DNA of 64,000 nt, from the NCBI GenBank assembly GCA_018136815.1, contig CM030931.1, forward strand, positions 4,408,148 to 4,472,147, read 5' to 3'. The stretch is from Isochrysis galbana. Its lineage: Eukaryota; Haptophyta; Isochrysidales; Isochrysidaceae. The notes under the pieces were generated by a model that worked only from the letters and a program-made list of their open reading frames with translations, ran no database searches and was not told the origin of the DNA. The stretch's first letter is position 1. Every line of letters starts with the position of its first letter. Positions 22,300 through 32,452 of this stretch are shown in pieces. The position numbers and the translations under genes are program-made.

Positions 22300-22560
22300 T
22301 ACATCTCTCTCCCTCTCTCTAGCTGCTCCCCGCCCCCCCTCTCCCTCCCTCCCTCCCCTCCTTTTCCCTCCCTCGCCCTCTCCCTCCTCCTCTCTCCCGC
22401 CCTCCTCTCCCTCCCTCCCTCCCCCCTCGGCGCGTTTTCTCCCTCTCTTTTCTCTCTCTTTCTCTCTCTTTCTCTCTTTCTCTCTCCAACCTCCCCTCCC
22501 TCCCTCCCTCCCCCCCCCCGCCCCCCCTCCAGCGTGTTTTCTCTCTCTCTTTCTAAGTGG
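22300..22560. repeat. pyrimidine-rich low-complexity tract
   Basis: Nearly pure C/T on the plus strand with CTCTCTTT and CCCTCCCT runs. Open frames across it are composition artefacts. It could be upstream of a plus-strand gene that I cannot define. Confidence 0.6.
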
Positions 22561-22760
22561 TTCCCTCGCGCGGAAGAGGTCTGCACGCAGCGCAAGGGGC
22601 GGCCGACAGGGCTCACAACACTCTCGCTTCCTCTCTCGCCTCCCCCTCTCTTCCTCTTGACAGGTGCGGTGTGATGCATTCCACTTGAGGGGGAGAGGGA
22701 CTTAGGCACCCAGCCAGGCCGATGGGAGGGTTGAGGACGAGCCAGAGGGAGAGGGTCTCA

Positions 22761-22973
22761 CTAGGTGACGAGGGATCTGTAGTCAGCCTTCATGTGGCTA
22801 TCAAACATTCCGTCTCTTGCGACAGAGCGTGCTCTGGCTGTGGCTTGGCGGAAGATTCGAAATCCTTCATCGCTATCCTCCATCACGCTGCTGTCCACCA
22901 CGCTATACTTGATGATGTCTTGACGCCACACCATGCCCTCTCTTCCTTTGTCCAGTGGCACCTCCTCGCTGAA
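22761..22973 (-). CDS. possible last exon of a small unknown protein
   Basis: The minus strand has an acceptor-like CACGTTCAG, then about 70 codons of protein-like sequence (VWRQDIIKYSVVDSSVMED, GFRIFRQATARARSVARDGM, FDSHMKADYRSLVT) and a stop. There is no ATG and I could not find a convincing first exon. It may be a real small gene with missed 5' exons, or chance. Confidence 0.25.
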   Translation of the reverse strand, partial: FSEEVPLDKGREGMVWRQDIIKYSVVDSSVMEDSDEGFRIFRQATARARSVARDGMFDSHMKADYRSLVT

Positions 22974-23274
22974 CGTGGTTCTAGAGTGTGCGCATCATGC
23001 TTGGTACTGATGAGCAGGTATGAATGAATTTCACGCATACACTGGGGGAGAATGCGCACTCGCTCTTCATGTGACTACTTGCCTCGGGGACAGCTCACTC
23101 ACAAAGCTCTGAAACTAGTCAGCAGTGAAAAGTGTGATTTGTGTGCTCGCAGTGCCAATATCACTCTGCAGGTAGACTAGCGAGGGCGCGCCATGGGCTC
23201 CTCACCTGCTCCTGGTATTCTTACGGCGCTGCTGCTGCTGCCATGCTCGCGGCGGGCTGAGAGTGCACGTTTCA

Positions 23275-24906
23275 ATGGGCGCGCCCTCTTCACGCCCAGG
23301 GCACCTCAAGTGCATTCCTGTGCTCCATGCGTTGCAGGACCAGACGGCCTCCTCAAGTGAGCTCGCGAGAAGGCGACGACGTGCGCTGCAGCAGGCAGCA
23401 GATGAGGGGCTCGAGCTGCAACCATCTGAGCATGCTGCAAGTGGCTACAAGCATGTTTACCGCCTGCCGTCTGAAAACGAAGCAGACCAAGTGCTCTTCT
23501 ATGGTCAGCTGGATAATGTTTGCATTAACATCAAATCACCAGTTGCGGAAGAAGTGGCTCTTTCTGTCGCTCGAGTGTTGAGGAACCGGGAAGGGAAGCA
23601 GATGCAAGAGCAGTCGTGTGAAGATACGGCAAATCATCAAATGTCTCAGGCACATCGCACCGGCCCCTCGGGTCAAAACGTCCAGGGACCATTGCACCAC
23701 GGCATTACTTCGACATCTCTGTGTCTATCGTTGTCATTGGAAGAACGGAGAGAGGCTGCTATTCATGCCGCGCAGATGGAGGGTCTCCGGCTCATACCTG
23801 GCATCGGTAGTTCTGGTTTCAAGGGCGTATACAGAAACGCCTTTTCATCGAGTTCTCATGGGCCTCAGTTCTCCGCCATTGTGAACCTCGGATGCGCCCA
23901 AACGTTGCACCTTGGCAACTTTTACACTGCCGAGGAGGGGGCTCTTCAGTATGCAAGACACAAAAAGGAAAAGGAAGGAGGCTTGTTGGAGAATGCTGTG
24001 CTCACAGGGCGAGATCGCGGTGACGATAGGCAAGTCACAACACCGAGCGCAAATACGAGTGGCCGCAAGCGCCCAATTTCAGCCACGTCGTGCATGACTA
24101 GCATGGAGTTGCATGACAACAGTTTGTCCACCTCGCCTTCCGCGGCAGATGCATCTCCCTTCTCGACCCGCCATCAGGCCGATGCGGGACTGATTCAGTC
24201 ACGCGAAAGCCCTGCCTTTATTCCTACTGTTGAGAGCATAGTGTGGGCGAAAGCACGCCACTGGTGGCCGGCATACGTCCAAAAAGTTCTCCCGAGTGAC
24301 AAGTTCGAGGTGATGTTCTTCGCTGCGCCGAGCTCAACATGGGCAAAGGGCATCACCGTGGGCTTAGGAGAAATCCACGCCTTCTCACAGGAGCTCAATC
24401 GAAATCACAAGAATTGGTTGAAGGGAGCTCATTTTGGAACGGATAATGGCAGACCGAAGCACCCGAAAAAGCGAGCCCAGCTGAAAACAGCACTAAAGGA
24501 GGTAGAGATGTTTGATCAAGGTATCAAGGAAAACAAATGTGGATGTGCCGATGCCGGGGCTGCTGGACTGCAAGAGACGACCACAAGTCTCTCGGCCCCG
24601 AAGGCAGTGTACGAGGAGGGCGCGACCATCGGGTCGATGTTGCAGCAGCTGGGACTTTTCGAACGCCTTGCTCAGAAATTCGATGAGCATTTTGATCTTT
24701 GGGAGGACACCTCGATTGATGACCTGCAGTACATCCGTCAGCTTTGTCGCGATGATCTTGAACGCTTTAGGCGGCTCGCTAACAGTTTAGGCCTCGGTAC
24801 TCGCGATATCATTGCAATGCGATCATATTTTGAGGGGCTACAGTTTTTTGTGCCGAAGTCTAGACTCTGGGAAAGTGATTTAAATCCACTTTGGAAGGTG
24901 TCTTGA
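23275..24906 (+). CDS. two AP2-like domains plus PWWP-like domain, nuclear regulator
   Basis: About 543 residues from the ATG of MGAPSSRPGHL. Two related units each pair an AAxxEGLxLxP preamble with an AP2/ERF-like DNA-binding fold: residues 50-105 (SGYKHVYR, then FYGQLDNV) and 165-230 (SGFKGVYR, FSAIVNLG, LHLGNFYTAEEGALQYAR). Residues 320-375 look like a PWWP chromatin-reader domain (VWAKARHWWPAYVQKVL, KFEVMFF). The C-terminal 445-510 is helical and SAM-like. AP2-like domains with this preamble are, from general knowledge, common in algae. I infer a chromatin-associated transcription factor. A signal-peptide-like frame from the ATG at 23193 is out of frame and was not used. Confidence 0.65.
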   Translation: MGAPSSRPGHLKCIPVLHALQDQTASSSELARRRRRALQQAADEGLELQPSEHAASGYKHVYRLPSENEADQVLFYGQLDNVCINIKSPVAEEVALSVARVLRNREGKQMQEQSCEDTANHQMSQAHRTGPSGQNVQGPLHHGITSTSLCLSLSLEERREAAIHAAQMEGLRLIPGIGSSGFKGVYRNAFSSSSHGPQFSAIVNLGCAQTLHLGNFYTAEEGALQYARHKKEKEGGLLENAVLTGRDRGDDRQVTTPSANTSGRKRPISATSCMTSMELHDNSLSTSPSAADASPFSTRHQADAGLIQSRESPAFIPTVESIVWAKARHWWPAYVQKVLPSDKFEVMFFAAPSSTWAKGITVGLGEIHAFSQELNRNHKNWLKGAHFGTDNGRPKHPKKRAQLKTALKEVEMFDQGIKENKCGCADAGAAGLQETTTSLSAPKAVYEEGATIGSMLQQLGLFERLAQKFDEHFDLWEDTSIDDLQYIRQLCRDDLERFRRLANSLGLGTRDIIAMRSYFEGLQFFVPKSRLWESDLNPLWKVS

Positions 24907-25270
24907 TCCTCGCACGGTCGCGCACTGAAATTGTAATTCACCAATTTTCGCTTGGGACGGAGTGAGGGTCGCCACTACTATCTGGCGACAGGCACATTGG
25001 CGGTTGCCGGCCGCGGCCTTCGCAAGTACGCTCGTGCTCGATCGCGACGAAGTGAGAACTGCTTGGCACACGTCCTCATCTCCGCCAAAACAATTTCTTC
25101 TTTGGGTACGTTGCTAGGATTCAAACCTACCGAGAGCACAAACAAGCAGCGTTTGGTTCCCGTGACTAATGACCACTGTTCCTCATGTTGACGATGTTTG
25201 AGATGCAGCGGTTGCATGCGTACATGTTGTATTGCAGTGTTGACGCAACTCGCTATGTGCTCTGCCTGTG
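24907..25270. other. intergenic, no gene seen
   Basis: It is the 3' flank of the AP2/PWWP gene. Nothing supportable. Confidence 0.5.
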
Positions 25271-25590
25271 CAACTAACTTTTACTATTACTTGGTTGCCA
25301 TAGAGTGCGACGGCGCACCCCTCTCTCCTCCTGGCCTGCCCAGCGAAGGCGACCTCCCTGCCCACCCGGAGCAGTCGCTGGCGAAGCGAGAAGCGACCGT
25401 GTGTCGCATCCGCAATCGACCTTTTTGTTTTAGAAGTCGTCTGCGTTTCTATGTCCCCTCCTTGTAGGCTAGTCACCGTCGCATCATCCTACATTCGCCC
25501 TCTTTGCCCTCGCCTCCTTTGTAGCCTCCCTTGTCGCCTGCGCTTTGCCCCTCGCTTGGCTTACCTCCTTGCGTGCTCCTAGCCCGTTCT
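25271..25590 (+). mobile_element. LINE 5'-end fragment
   Basis: It begins CAACTAACTTTTACTATTAC at 25271. The frame reads LVAIECDGAPLSPPGLPS, then LAKREAT, matching LVAMERAGAPLLSFGPPA and QAKRPRP at the LINE start (36213-36320), with ATG changed to ATA. Five-base hairpin arms GTGCG/CGCAC follow. From 25403 it continues into sequence shared with 45182-45370. Confidence 0.65.
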
Positions 25591-25725
25591 TTTTTGACGA
25601 GAGGTCCCCCCCGCTCCCCCCCCCCCCCTCGTTGCTTTTTCCCGGAGGAGTCGCCCGACGTAGGTCGGTCCTCGGTCCACCTCGCAATGGGTTTTCCCTC
25701 ATTGTAGCTTGTGGGGAGGGGGAGA

Positions 25726-26490
25726 CAACTAAGTTTATACTTGGTTGCCCCATGGGGGGGCACGAGCCCCCCCCCCTCTCCACTCCTCCCCTGCCATGGG
25801 GGAGGAACCACTCATCCTCTTGGCACGCCTGATGGCTTGCCAGGAGGCCACTGCCCTGCTGACCCACTCTCTCCCTGGCAGGCACGCCTGCCTCGCGCGT
25901 CCTGGCCTGTCGTGGCCAGCCCATCGCTCCAACCCCCCCTCGCCCCCTGGTCGACAGGCAGACAGGTGCAGAGTGGGGGCCCCAGAGGCCCAGGAGCGCC
26001 AGCGAGGGAGAGGCAGGGGAGGCCAGGGCCCAGCCCCAGCCTCCTCTGCCCCCTGAGCTGGCCTCCAGGAGCCTCCAGGGGCCGCCAGAGGGCAGCTGCA
26101 GGCCTGCCGCAGGCGCGCCATCGCGCGTGCCCCAGGAGAGGGGAGAGAGAGCGCGGAGAAGGGGGGGGGCGGAGCGAGAGCTCCGCTCACCGGAAAATGG
26201 GTAAGTCCCGCACCTGTTTACAGGATAAGTCGGGACAGAGTCGGCCGCCCACTCGGAGACACAGGAGGAAGGGGAGGAAAGATCACCGGGGGGGGGCGCG
26301 GGCCACCGGACCATATCTAAGCCCTTCACCCCTATGCTATCCCCCTAGTAGTGCACGGGGGGAGCCGCCTTATGGCGGGGGGAGAAGGGCCCGGGGAGTG
26401 GGGGTGTAGAAAGTATGCTACGTGCTACGTGTAGTAGGTAGTGGATCCATTCGCCGCGAGTGCGGTAATAATATTAGAAGGTTTTTTTTT
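25726..26490 (+). mobile_element. full-length short non-autonomous LINE derivative
   Basis: The 5' end CAACTAAGTTTATACTTGG, ATG and hairpin match the LINE at 36198. The 3' end (TATTAGAAGGTTTTT, preceded by GCAC, GGGGAG and GGCGGG blocks) matches the LINE 3' UTR. The 765-bp element lacks endonuclease and RT. It is flanked by 15-bp near-perfect direct repeats (TGTGGGGAGGGGGAG at 25710 and TGTGGGGAAGGGGAG at 26499). The body is shared with 1-493, 19806-20308 and 58273-58620. Confidence 0.8.
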
Positions 26491-26660
26491 TGTGTGTGTG
26501 TGGGGAAGGGGAGTTATAATCATAATGGGAGCCGGGGGTTTGCGAGGGGGGAGATTCGAAGGGGTGGGTGAACCTTGGGCGTGGTCGCGGGTGGGAACCC
26601 TGGGGTCACCCCTTGGCCCCTGGGACCGGAAAGAGTTCCACCCGCAAAGTTCCCCCGCGA

Positions 26661-26825
26661 AAAAAAAACCTTATAATATTTTCTCGCCTCGCACGTGGCA
26701 CTGGGTCATACTCTCGTAGCCACGCCCCTGCGCCCGGTTCCCTTCCTCACCCTCACTCCCCGCCTTGCGGCAACTCCCCTCGTGCTCTACTTAGGGGGTC
26801 GGGTCATGTGGGGGGTCCGAGCGGG
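26661..26825 (-). mobile_element. LINE 3'-end fragment
   Basis: The reverse complement matches the LINE 3' UTR at 39425-39590: A-rich tail, ATATT, CTCGCC, GTAGCCACGCCC, CCCGCCTTGCGGCAACTCCC, then CGTGCTCTAC. Confidence 0.7.
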
Positions 26826-26829
26826 GCGG

Positions 26830-27218
26830 TGCATGGGGTGCACCGTGGGTGCGAGCCGTCTCCCCTGCGCCTCTAGGCACCCGATGAAGGTCGGGCGCCC
26901 AGTGCCCAATAGCGCGGACGGATCTCGGCGGGGCAATCGCGCGTCATGTGTCATGAAACAACGGCCCCGAAATAACATTATCGGCCCCGTGGCGCGACCG
27001 CCAGTTCTGTACAGTTAGAGCCCCAACGCGTGTGCAGAGGGGGGGGGGCGAGGGGGGCGGTAAAACCCACCAATGCTTCCTCGGCATCCTTCGTGGAGGC
27101 ATTTAAGCCCCCCGGGAGTTTTTATGGGCTTGGGGGGGCGGTCAAAATTGCATTTAAAATGCAGCCCCCCCACCCACCCCCCGCATGTTAATAGTTATAA
27201 ATCACTGTTTGGCCGCCC
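26830..27218 (-). mobile_element. truncated inverted-repeat transposon (family of 14019-14842)
   Basis: One end, GTTTGGCCGCCC followed by TA, lies at 27218. Interior blocks match 14030-14360 in reverse (AGAACTGGCGGTCGC, TTTCGGGGCCGTTGTTTC, GAGATCCGTCCGCGC, GGGCGCCCGACCTTCAT). The other end is lost at the neighbouring LINE fragment. Confidence 0.7.
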
Positions 27219-27813
27219 TATGAGAAGAAGTTTGGACTCGCCGCCTCGGATATGAGAGTGAGTTCGAAGCTGAGATCCAAGCCGTCAGCCGTTTGGCTTG
27301 TTTCAACAGCGCGGTGAGAATATTATGAAGCTTAATATTTTTAACAATAGGTTGGATATGCAGATGTCGATGCGAAAGTATCATAAATACTATCGTAGGG
27401 CATCCGCCCGAAAACCGTGCACAACAGATGGGCCAAGAAAGAATTCATCAATAGCAGTAAGAACTACGCAACCACAAAATACACGCTCCTAACTAAATCT
27501 CACCGCTTGCTCCACCATGAAGCTGCATTCGGAAGTCAAAGGGCACGATCTTCCAGACGCAAGACTCAACATGCCCCCATCGCTGCCAATGCGCGGACAT
27601 CTTTGGCAACCTCGAGTGCCAAAATATGTTTTGGCATGGAGAGGGTGATTGGCGAGGAACAAATGATGCCGCTGGCGACTGAATTATAGTAAGCGGGCTC
27701 GACCTCCTGTCGGTCCTGGCGCTGCAAGTGGAATAGATAATGGGCTCTAAGCCTGCACATAACGTATTCATGACAGCGTACGGAGTACATCCTGCGATTA
27801 TGTGAGATGCATT
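27219..27813. other. intergenic, no convincing gene
   Basis: The region is moderately AT-rich with broken protein-like frames (for example around 27240-27420). I cannot assign a family. Confidence 0.35.
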
Positions 27814-30606
27814 TTACCAAAATGGCCAAACGTTCAGTCTTCCTTGCCAAACGGCGATCACCGTTGGAAGCAGCAAGACCAAGTAGAAAAGAAGGGGCAG
27901 GTAGGGTTTGATCGACTTCCAAAACTGCTTCAGGCCGCGATTGAAGGCTAACGCTCGCTTAGCCAGACCAATCATCGTGGAGGCGCCGCCACCAAGGCCT
28001 CCTCCCATACTAGCGAGTAGTGGCGAGTCTAGTAGCGCCTCGAGGCCTCCCGCGCTCCCAGCATTTGCCTTGGCGCCACCGAGGCCAGAGAGCATGCCAA
28101 AAGGTCCGGATCCGCCTGCACTCGCATCGCTGCCTCGCGACCCTGCTGCGCCAAAAAGATGACCGATGGCAGAGCCTTCCGATGAACTGCCAGGAGTGAA
28201 CAGGCCGCCGAAAGGTGATACATCGTTTCCATTGCCTACCTTTAGTTTCTGGTCTTGCAGTGCGCCCCGTGCGCGGGTGAGCGCACGCTTCACTTGAGCA
28301 TTCGACGGAAGGAGCGAAGATGCACGTTCAAGGTCCCACACGGCCGCATCAGCCTCTCCCAGAGCAGCAAGTGCTTGGCCACGACGGAACCACGCTGTGC
28401 CACAACGCGCATTTGCCTCGATGATATCGCTGCAAGACTCGATGACTTCACGCCATCGTTTCTGCTTCGCCAGGCATACGGATAGGCTCAGGCGACACTT
28501 TTGCAGCTCTGCCGCAACAGGACCCCCGTTGCGTCTTGTATCGGGAGCATTTGAAGACTCATCGCACTCACTCGTCCCTATCATGAGAAGAAGCTCGCTC
28601 GCCCGAGCATAGAGCTCGCTTGCTTCGTTCCATTGCCCAGCTTCCCAAGCGTCCTTTGCCGAGGCGCGTAAAGTCGCTGCCTGCTTCAGGTTGCTCGTTT
28701 CGGCCTCGTCCACAGCGTCGCGCGATCGTGGGCCTTGTGCTACTGGAGCTGAACCATCCAGAGACATTGTTGCCGTAGAAGGAGCCTGCTGACTTGTCCG
28801 ATCGGATTCCTGAAGGGTTACTGACGAATCGACCCGAGGCGTGGAAGTGGCAGCATCTATCGGCGAAGACGTACGAGACGCGGAATCCTTAAGGGTTGCT
28901 AACGAATCGACCCGAGGCGTGGAAGGAGCAGCATTTATCGGCGAAGACGTAGGAGACGGCTTATCAACGAGCGGGGAGGCCTTTGGCTGTGCTTCTCTAG
29001 CGGAACTGCCCTCAGCTATGCGCTCCTTGTCACCGGATACCTTAGATTCAATTGCTCGAGATGTCGGAACCGGAGAACTCTTCTTTAGCGCTGGCCTACT
29101 TTCAGAAGCCCTGGCACGAACGACAGCAGGTCTTCCGATGGCAGTGGACGCGTCGCCTGATTTTTGCTCAGAGTGCGGTATCCTGGGCACATCGAGTGAC
29201 GTAGAGTTTGAGTTTAGGGAGGGTGACAGACTTGTCTTCTCCTGCATCATGGGTGGATTCACCTCAGCGCCACTTGTAGCCGGCTCAACTCCTTCGTTCA
29301 CTCTCGTTCTAGCCGTAGCGGCCTTAGTATCTACCGTAGCCCCACCGTTCGCTTGCGGCTTGACTGCCGCCTTCGTCAACGACGCTTCTTTCTTCTGGAA
29401 TGCAGGCGTTGACTCCACAACGCTCATAGTTGTTGCTGTCGTTTTGCTTGGAGATGCCAACTTGGCTGCGCCCTTCCTTGGCGCTACATTGTTCTTCTTC
29501 TGGCTCTGCAAAGATTTGATGGCAGCACCCTTGGCAGTGTACTTTTTCTCCTCGGTAGTTGGCACTTTGACCATATCTGGGTTTTCCACCTGGCTCTCTT
29601 GGGCCTTGACCGAGGCGCTTTTCGGCGTTGCCCCCTTTTTACGATTTGCTAATGGCTTGGCCGGAGTGGCCTTCGAAGCTGTCTCCTTCTTCTCACTCGC
29701 GGGCGGTTGGGCCGCCGCGCTCTTTGAAGCTGCCTCTTTCTTTTGGTTGACGGCAAGCTTGGTGGGAGCCTTGTTAGAAGTCGCTTCCTTCTTTTCATTC
29801 GCTGTCAGCTTGTCCACCATGCTCTTCGAATCCACATTCTTGGCGTTGGCAGGCAGCTTCACCGATGTGCTCTTGGAGGCCGCTCCCTTCTTCAGGTCGG
29901 TCACCGGCTTAGATGCATCGCCCTTGGATTTGGGTTTAGATTTTTGTTTTGCCGGAAGAGCACCTTTGCTTTGTTTACGCGAAGTCGAAGAAGACGAGCT
30001 GGACTGAGCTGAAACCACTTGTTTGCGAGGCTCTATTGTCGCATGTGCCTTGCTATTGAAGAGGGGCGGCTTGGGAGTTGACGGCAAAGGCGGCCTGACT
30101 GGCTGAGGGGGCTTCTGAATATCGGGATCTAGGAATGCCATGGAGACGCCAGCTGCTGCAGCTCGGCCGTTGTAGTGTTCCCAATTACCCTGTGTTGATG
30201 CGCCAATGGCTTCCTGTCCCGGACGATCATCCTCCTTGGGCAGCATTTTCCGGCGTGACATTGCCACATAGAAGCCACGATTTGGCTTGGGCGGCGGCGG
30301 CTTGCTCTCAAAGAAACGGTGCTGTGACGAGGATGGCGCCGAGTGTTCCACCGGCTGCGTAGAATCGGCAAACGCACTGGCCACCGCCTCCCCCATTTCC
30401 TGAGAGCGACGCTCGTTGTTTGTCGGCTGTGAGGCTCCGATTGGCGCTGGCGCGCGCTCCCTCAGCATGACACCCTCATCGCCGCCGCCGCGAAGCAGGC
30501 GATGCTTGCGAGGACCGGCGTGCACCCCATGAGCGTGGGCGAGCAGGAGGAGCGCCCAGAGGCCCAGAGGCCGAGGCGCCACACGGAGCGCGGCAGTCGC
30601 GCGCAT
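27814..30606 (-). CDS. secretory-pathway TPR protein with Lys/Ala-rich repeats and C-terminal membrane anchor
   Basis: Single exon, 930 residues, from the ATG of MRATAALRVAPRP. An N-terminal signal peptide (LGLWALLLLAHAHGVHA) suggests ER entry. Residues 190-470 are low-complexity, with a repeated KKEAxSKxxxxKxxAN-type unit. Residues 640-775 form a TPR array (AKDAWEAGQWNEASELYARA, LSVCLAKQKRWREVIESCSD, GTAWFRRGQALAALGEADAA). A Gly/Ser-rich linker and a final membrane helix (YLPLLFYLVLLLPTVIAVW) end the protein just before the stop. The precise function is unknown; the layout suggests a membrane-anchored adaptor or co-chaperone. It is divergent from the DUF1295 gene. Confidence 0.75.
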   Translation of the reverse strand: MRATAALRVAPRPLGLWALLLLAHAHGVHAGPRKHRLLRGGGDEGVMLRERAPAPIGASQPTNNERRSQEMGEAVASAFADSTQPVEHSAPSSSQHRFFESKPPPPKPNRGFYVAMSRRKMLPKEDDRPGQEAIGASTQGNWEHYNGRAAAAGVSMAFLDPDIQKPPQPVRPPLPSTPKPPLFNSKAHATIEPRKQVVSAQSSSSSSTSRKQSKGALPAKQKSKPKSKGDASKPVTDLKKGAASKSTSVKLPANAKNVDSKSMVDKLTANEKKEATSNKAPTKLAVNQKKEAASKSAAAQPPASEKKETASKATPAKPLANRKKGATPKSASVKAQESQVENPDMVKVPTTEEKKYTAKGAAIKSLQSQKKNNVAPRKGAAKLASPSKTTATTMSVVESTPAFQKKEASLTKAAVKPQANGGATVDTKAATARTRVNEGVEPATSGAEVNPPMMQEKTSLSPSLNSNSTSLDVPRIPHSEQKSGDASTAIGRPAVVRARASESRPALKKSSPVPTSRAIESKVSGDKERIAEGSSAREAQPKASPLVDKPSPTSSPINAAPSTPRVDSLATLKDSASRTSSPIDAATSTPRVDSSVTLQESDRTSQQAPSTATMSLDGSAPVAQGPRSRDAVDEAETSNLKQAATLRASAKDAWEAGQWNEASELYARASELLLMIGTSECDESSNAPDTRRNGGPVAAELQKCRLSLSVCLAKQKRWREVIESCSDIIEANARCGTAWFRRGQALAALGEADAAVWDLERASSLLPSNAQVKRALTRARGALQDQKLKVGNGNDVSPFGGLFTPGSSSEGSAIGHLFGAAGSRGSDASAGGSGPFGMLSGLGGAKANAGSAGGLEALLDSPLLASMGGGLGGGASTMIGLAKRALAFNRGLKQFWKSIKPYLPLLFYLVLLLPTVIAVWQGRLNVWPFW

Positions 30607-31419
30607 ACGTGGGTCCCGTTGCCGCCGCCGAAGCCGCGAAAAATGCCGCCCTGCCGCGGGGGCGCATTGTATAGTAAGCAGAGGATCCGTGTAGAGTACC
30701 GGAGAGTCCCGGGGTGCCTAGATGTCTAGTCTAAAGTAAGCAGGGATCTCTACTCTAGGTGCTTGGTACTCGTACTCTAGAGCTCTAGAGTAGACGAGTA
30801 CTTTACTCTAGAGTAGAGAAGAGTACTCTAGAGTAGCTCTAGAGTAGCTCTAGAATAGAGTACTTTACTCTAGAGTAGAGTACTCTAGAGTAGAGTCTCT
30901 ACTTTACGTCTCTACTCTGGGAGGGAAGGAGGAGGAGAGTCCGAGAGAAGGGCCCCCCCCCCGCCTTTCCCTCCGAGAGAAGAGCGGTGGAGCCGCTGCG
31001 CCGCCGCCGCCGGCGCGACCGACCTGCTGGTGTGGTGGCGGGCGAGGGGGGTCGTAGGACAGCATCTCATCCTCTTCTTCTGGAGAGTATATATATAGCA
31101 GAGAGCTCTCTACGTGAGAATCAAGGAGAGCCGTCGGAGGATGACTTCAATCAATAGGTTTTCATGGGGGGTGAAGAAGAAGGCAGGAGAGATCAGGGAA
31201 GAAGAGGAGAAGAGGTCAAAAACTTGTACTCGTCTGCTTGAAGGAGAGAGAGACCAGAGCAGAGAGAGAGAGAGAAGAGAGAGAGCGAGTCCTCTCGCGT
31301 CCCTCTCTCTCTCTCTCCTGTCCCCCTCCCCCTAGATATCTCCCTCTCAAGACTCGCCCCAACTCGTTCCCTGCTCCTCTCTCCTCCTCAAGGAGGGAGT
31401 CGCCCACCGGCTGGGGAGC
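30607..31419. promoter_or_regulatory. divergent promoter region with palindromic minisatellite
   Basis: It separates the starts at 30606 (minus) and 31420 (plus). It contains the CTCTAGAGTA array (30770-30910), a C(11) run near 30953, a TATATATATA stretch at 31088 and a GA/CT-rich block (31190-31330) before the plus-strand start. Confidence 0.4.
30770..30910. repeat. palindromic CTCTAGAGTA minisatellite
   Basis: It consists of many variants of CTCTAGAGTAG and AGTACTCTAGAG in a row. Each CTCTAGAG is its own reverse complement, so the array can fold into nested hairpins on either strand. Confidence 0.8.
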
Positions 31420-32452
31420 ATGACGTCGTGGGTGGAGGAGAACCCGATCGGCAGGGCGTTCGCGCTCTCGGCGATCGTTACAGTCGCCATGCAGCTCATC
31501 TGCTTCGCCATTGCCGCCGCGTGCAAGTTCGACAAGATCACCGACCTTGCTGGATCAAGCAATGTGAGCATCGCAGCATGAGCCCAACACCGAGGTTGGC
31601 CCGCCCAAAGTGCTCAGCCCGCCCCTTGCCCGTGCTTAGTTCGTCGTGCTGGCTGTTATCACTTTGATCATCGCACCGTCACCGATGACCGTCCGACAAG
31701 TTGTGGTCACTGCGCTCGTTTGCCTTACACGGCTGGAATTGGCAGGCTTCTTGCTGTTCCGTGTCCTGAAGCGCGGCAAGGATTCTCGCTTCGATGATGT
31801 GCGCGAACGGTGCTGCGTCTTCCTCTTCTTCTGGGTGTGGCAAATGTTCTGGGTCTTTGTCGTATCCGCCTCCGTCATATACATCAATGCGGCGGGCCAC
31901 TTGGCACAGGAAGCGCTCACTGGATATGACTGGTCAGGTTGGGCAATTTTCGTGCTTGGATTCCTCATTCAAGTGTGGTCGGACATGGACAAGTACAACT
32001 TCCGGGCCAACCCAGACAACTCCAAGAAAGTTTGCGATCGTGGCTTGTGGGCCTGGTCGCGGCACCCGAACTTCTGCGGCGAAGTTCTCATGTGGATCGG
32101 CATCTTCATTGCAGGAGTTCCCGTCTTCCTTGTCTCGCCTCCGGGATGGTCGACCATTGTTTCGCCGCTATTCACCTTTGGCGTGCTCACTCTCTTCACC
32201 GGTATCCCACAGGCCGAAGGGAGCAATTCAAAGCGGTGGTTCGATGGCGGTGCCGCCCAGCAGCAATATCAAATATACTTCGAGACGACCTCCCCCTTTT
32301 GGCTCTTTCCGCCACAGTTTTACAAATACATGCCTCGACCTTTGAAATGCCTTCTTTGCTGCGAGCTGCCCATGTATGAATACAAATCCATGAGGTTATC
32401 CAGTCTGAAAGATGAGGCCGGCTCGCCCAGCATCGAGGACATGGATCGATAG
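31420..32452 (+). CDS. DUF1295 / steroid 5-alpha-reductase-like membrane protein
   Basis: Two exons, 31420-31563 and 31640-32452 (intron GTGAGC to TTAG, phase 0), give 318 residues. Several membrane helices precede the family signature DRGLWAWSRHPNFCGEVLMW near residue 200, shared by DUF1295, 5-alpha-reductase and ICMT-type enzymes, which bind NADPH or S-adenosylmethionine at this region. The C-terminus has FYKYMPRPLKCLLCCELPMY and an acidic tail. A lipid- or sterol-modifying ER enzyme is likely; substrate unknown. The start ATG follows a pyrimidine-rich stretch. Confidence 0.8.

Noticed and set aside
23193-23345. Signal-peptide-like start MGSSPAPGILTALLLLPC upstream of the AP2/PWWP gene
   Set aside because: It is in another frame and would need an intron of about 25 bases to join; a nuclear protein would not need it.
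28841-30007. 388-residue plus-strand frame
   Set aside because: It is antisense to the Lys/Ala-rich repeats of the minus-strand TPR protein and has no domain of its own.
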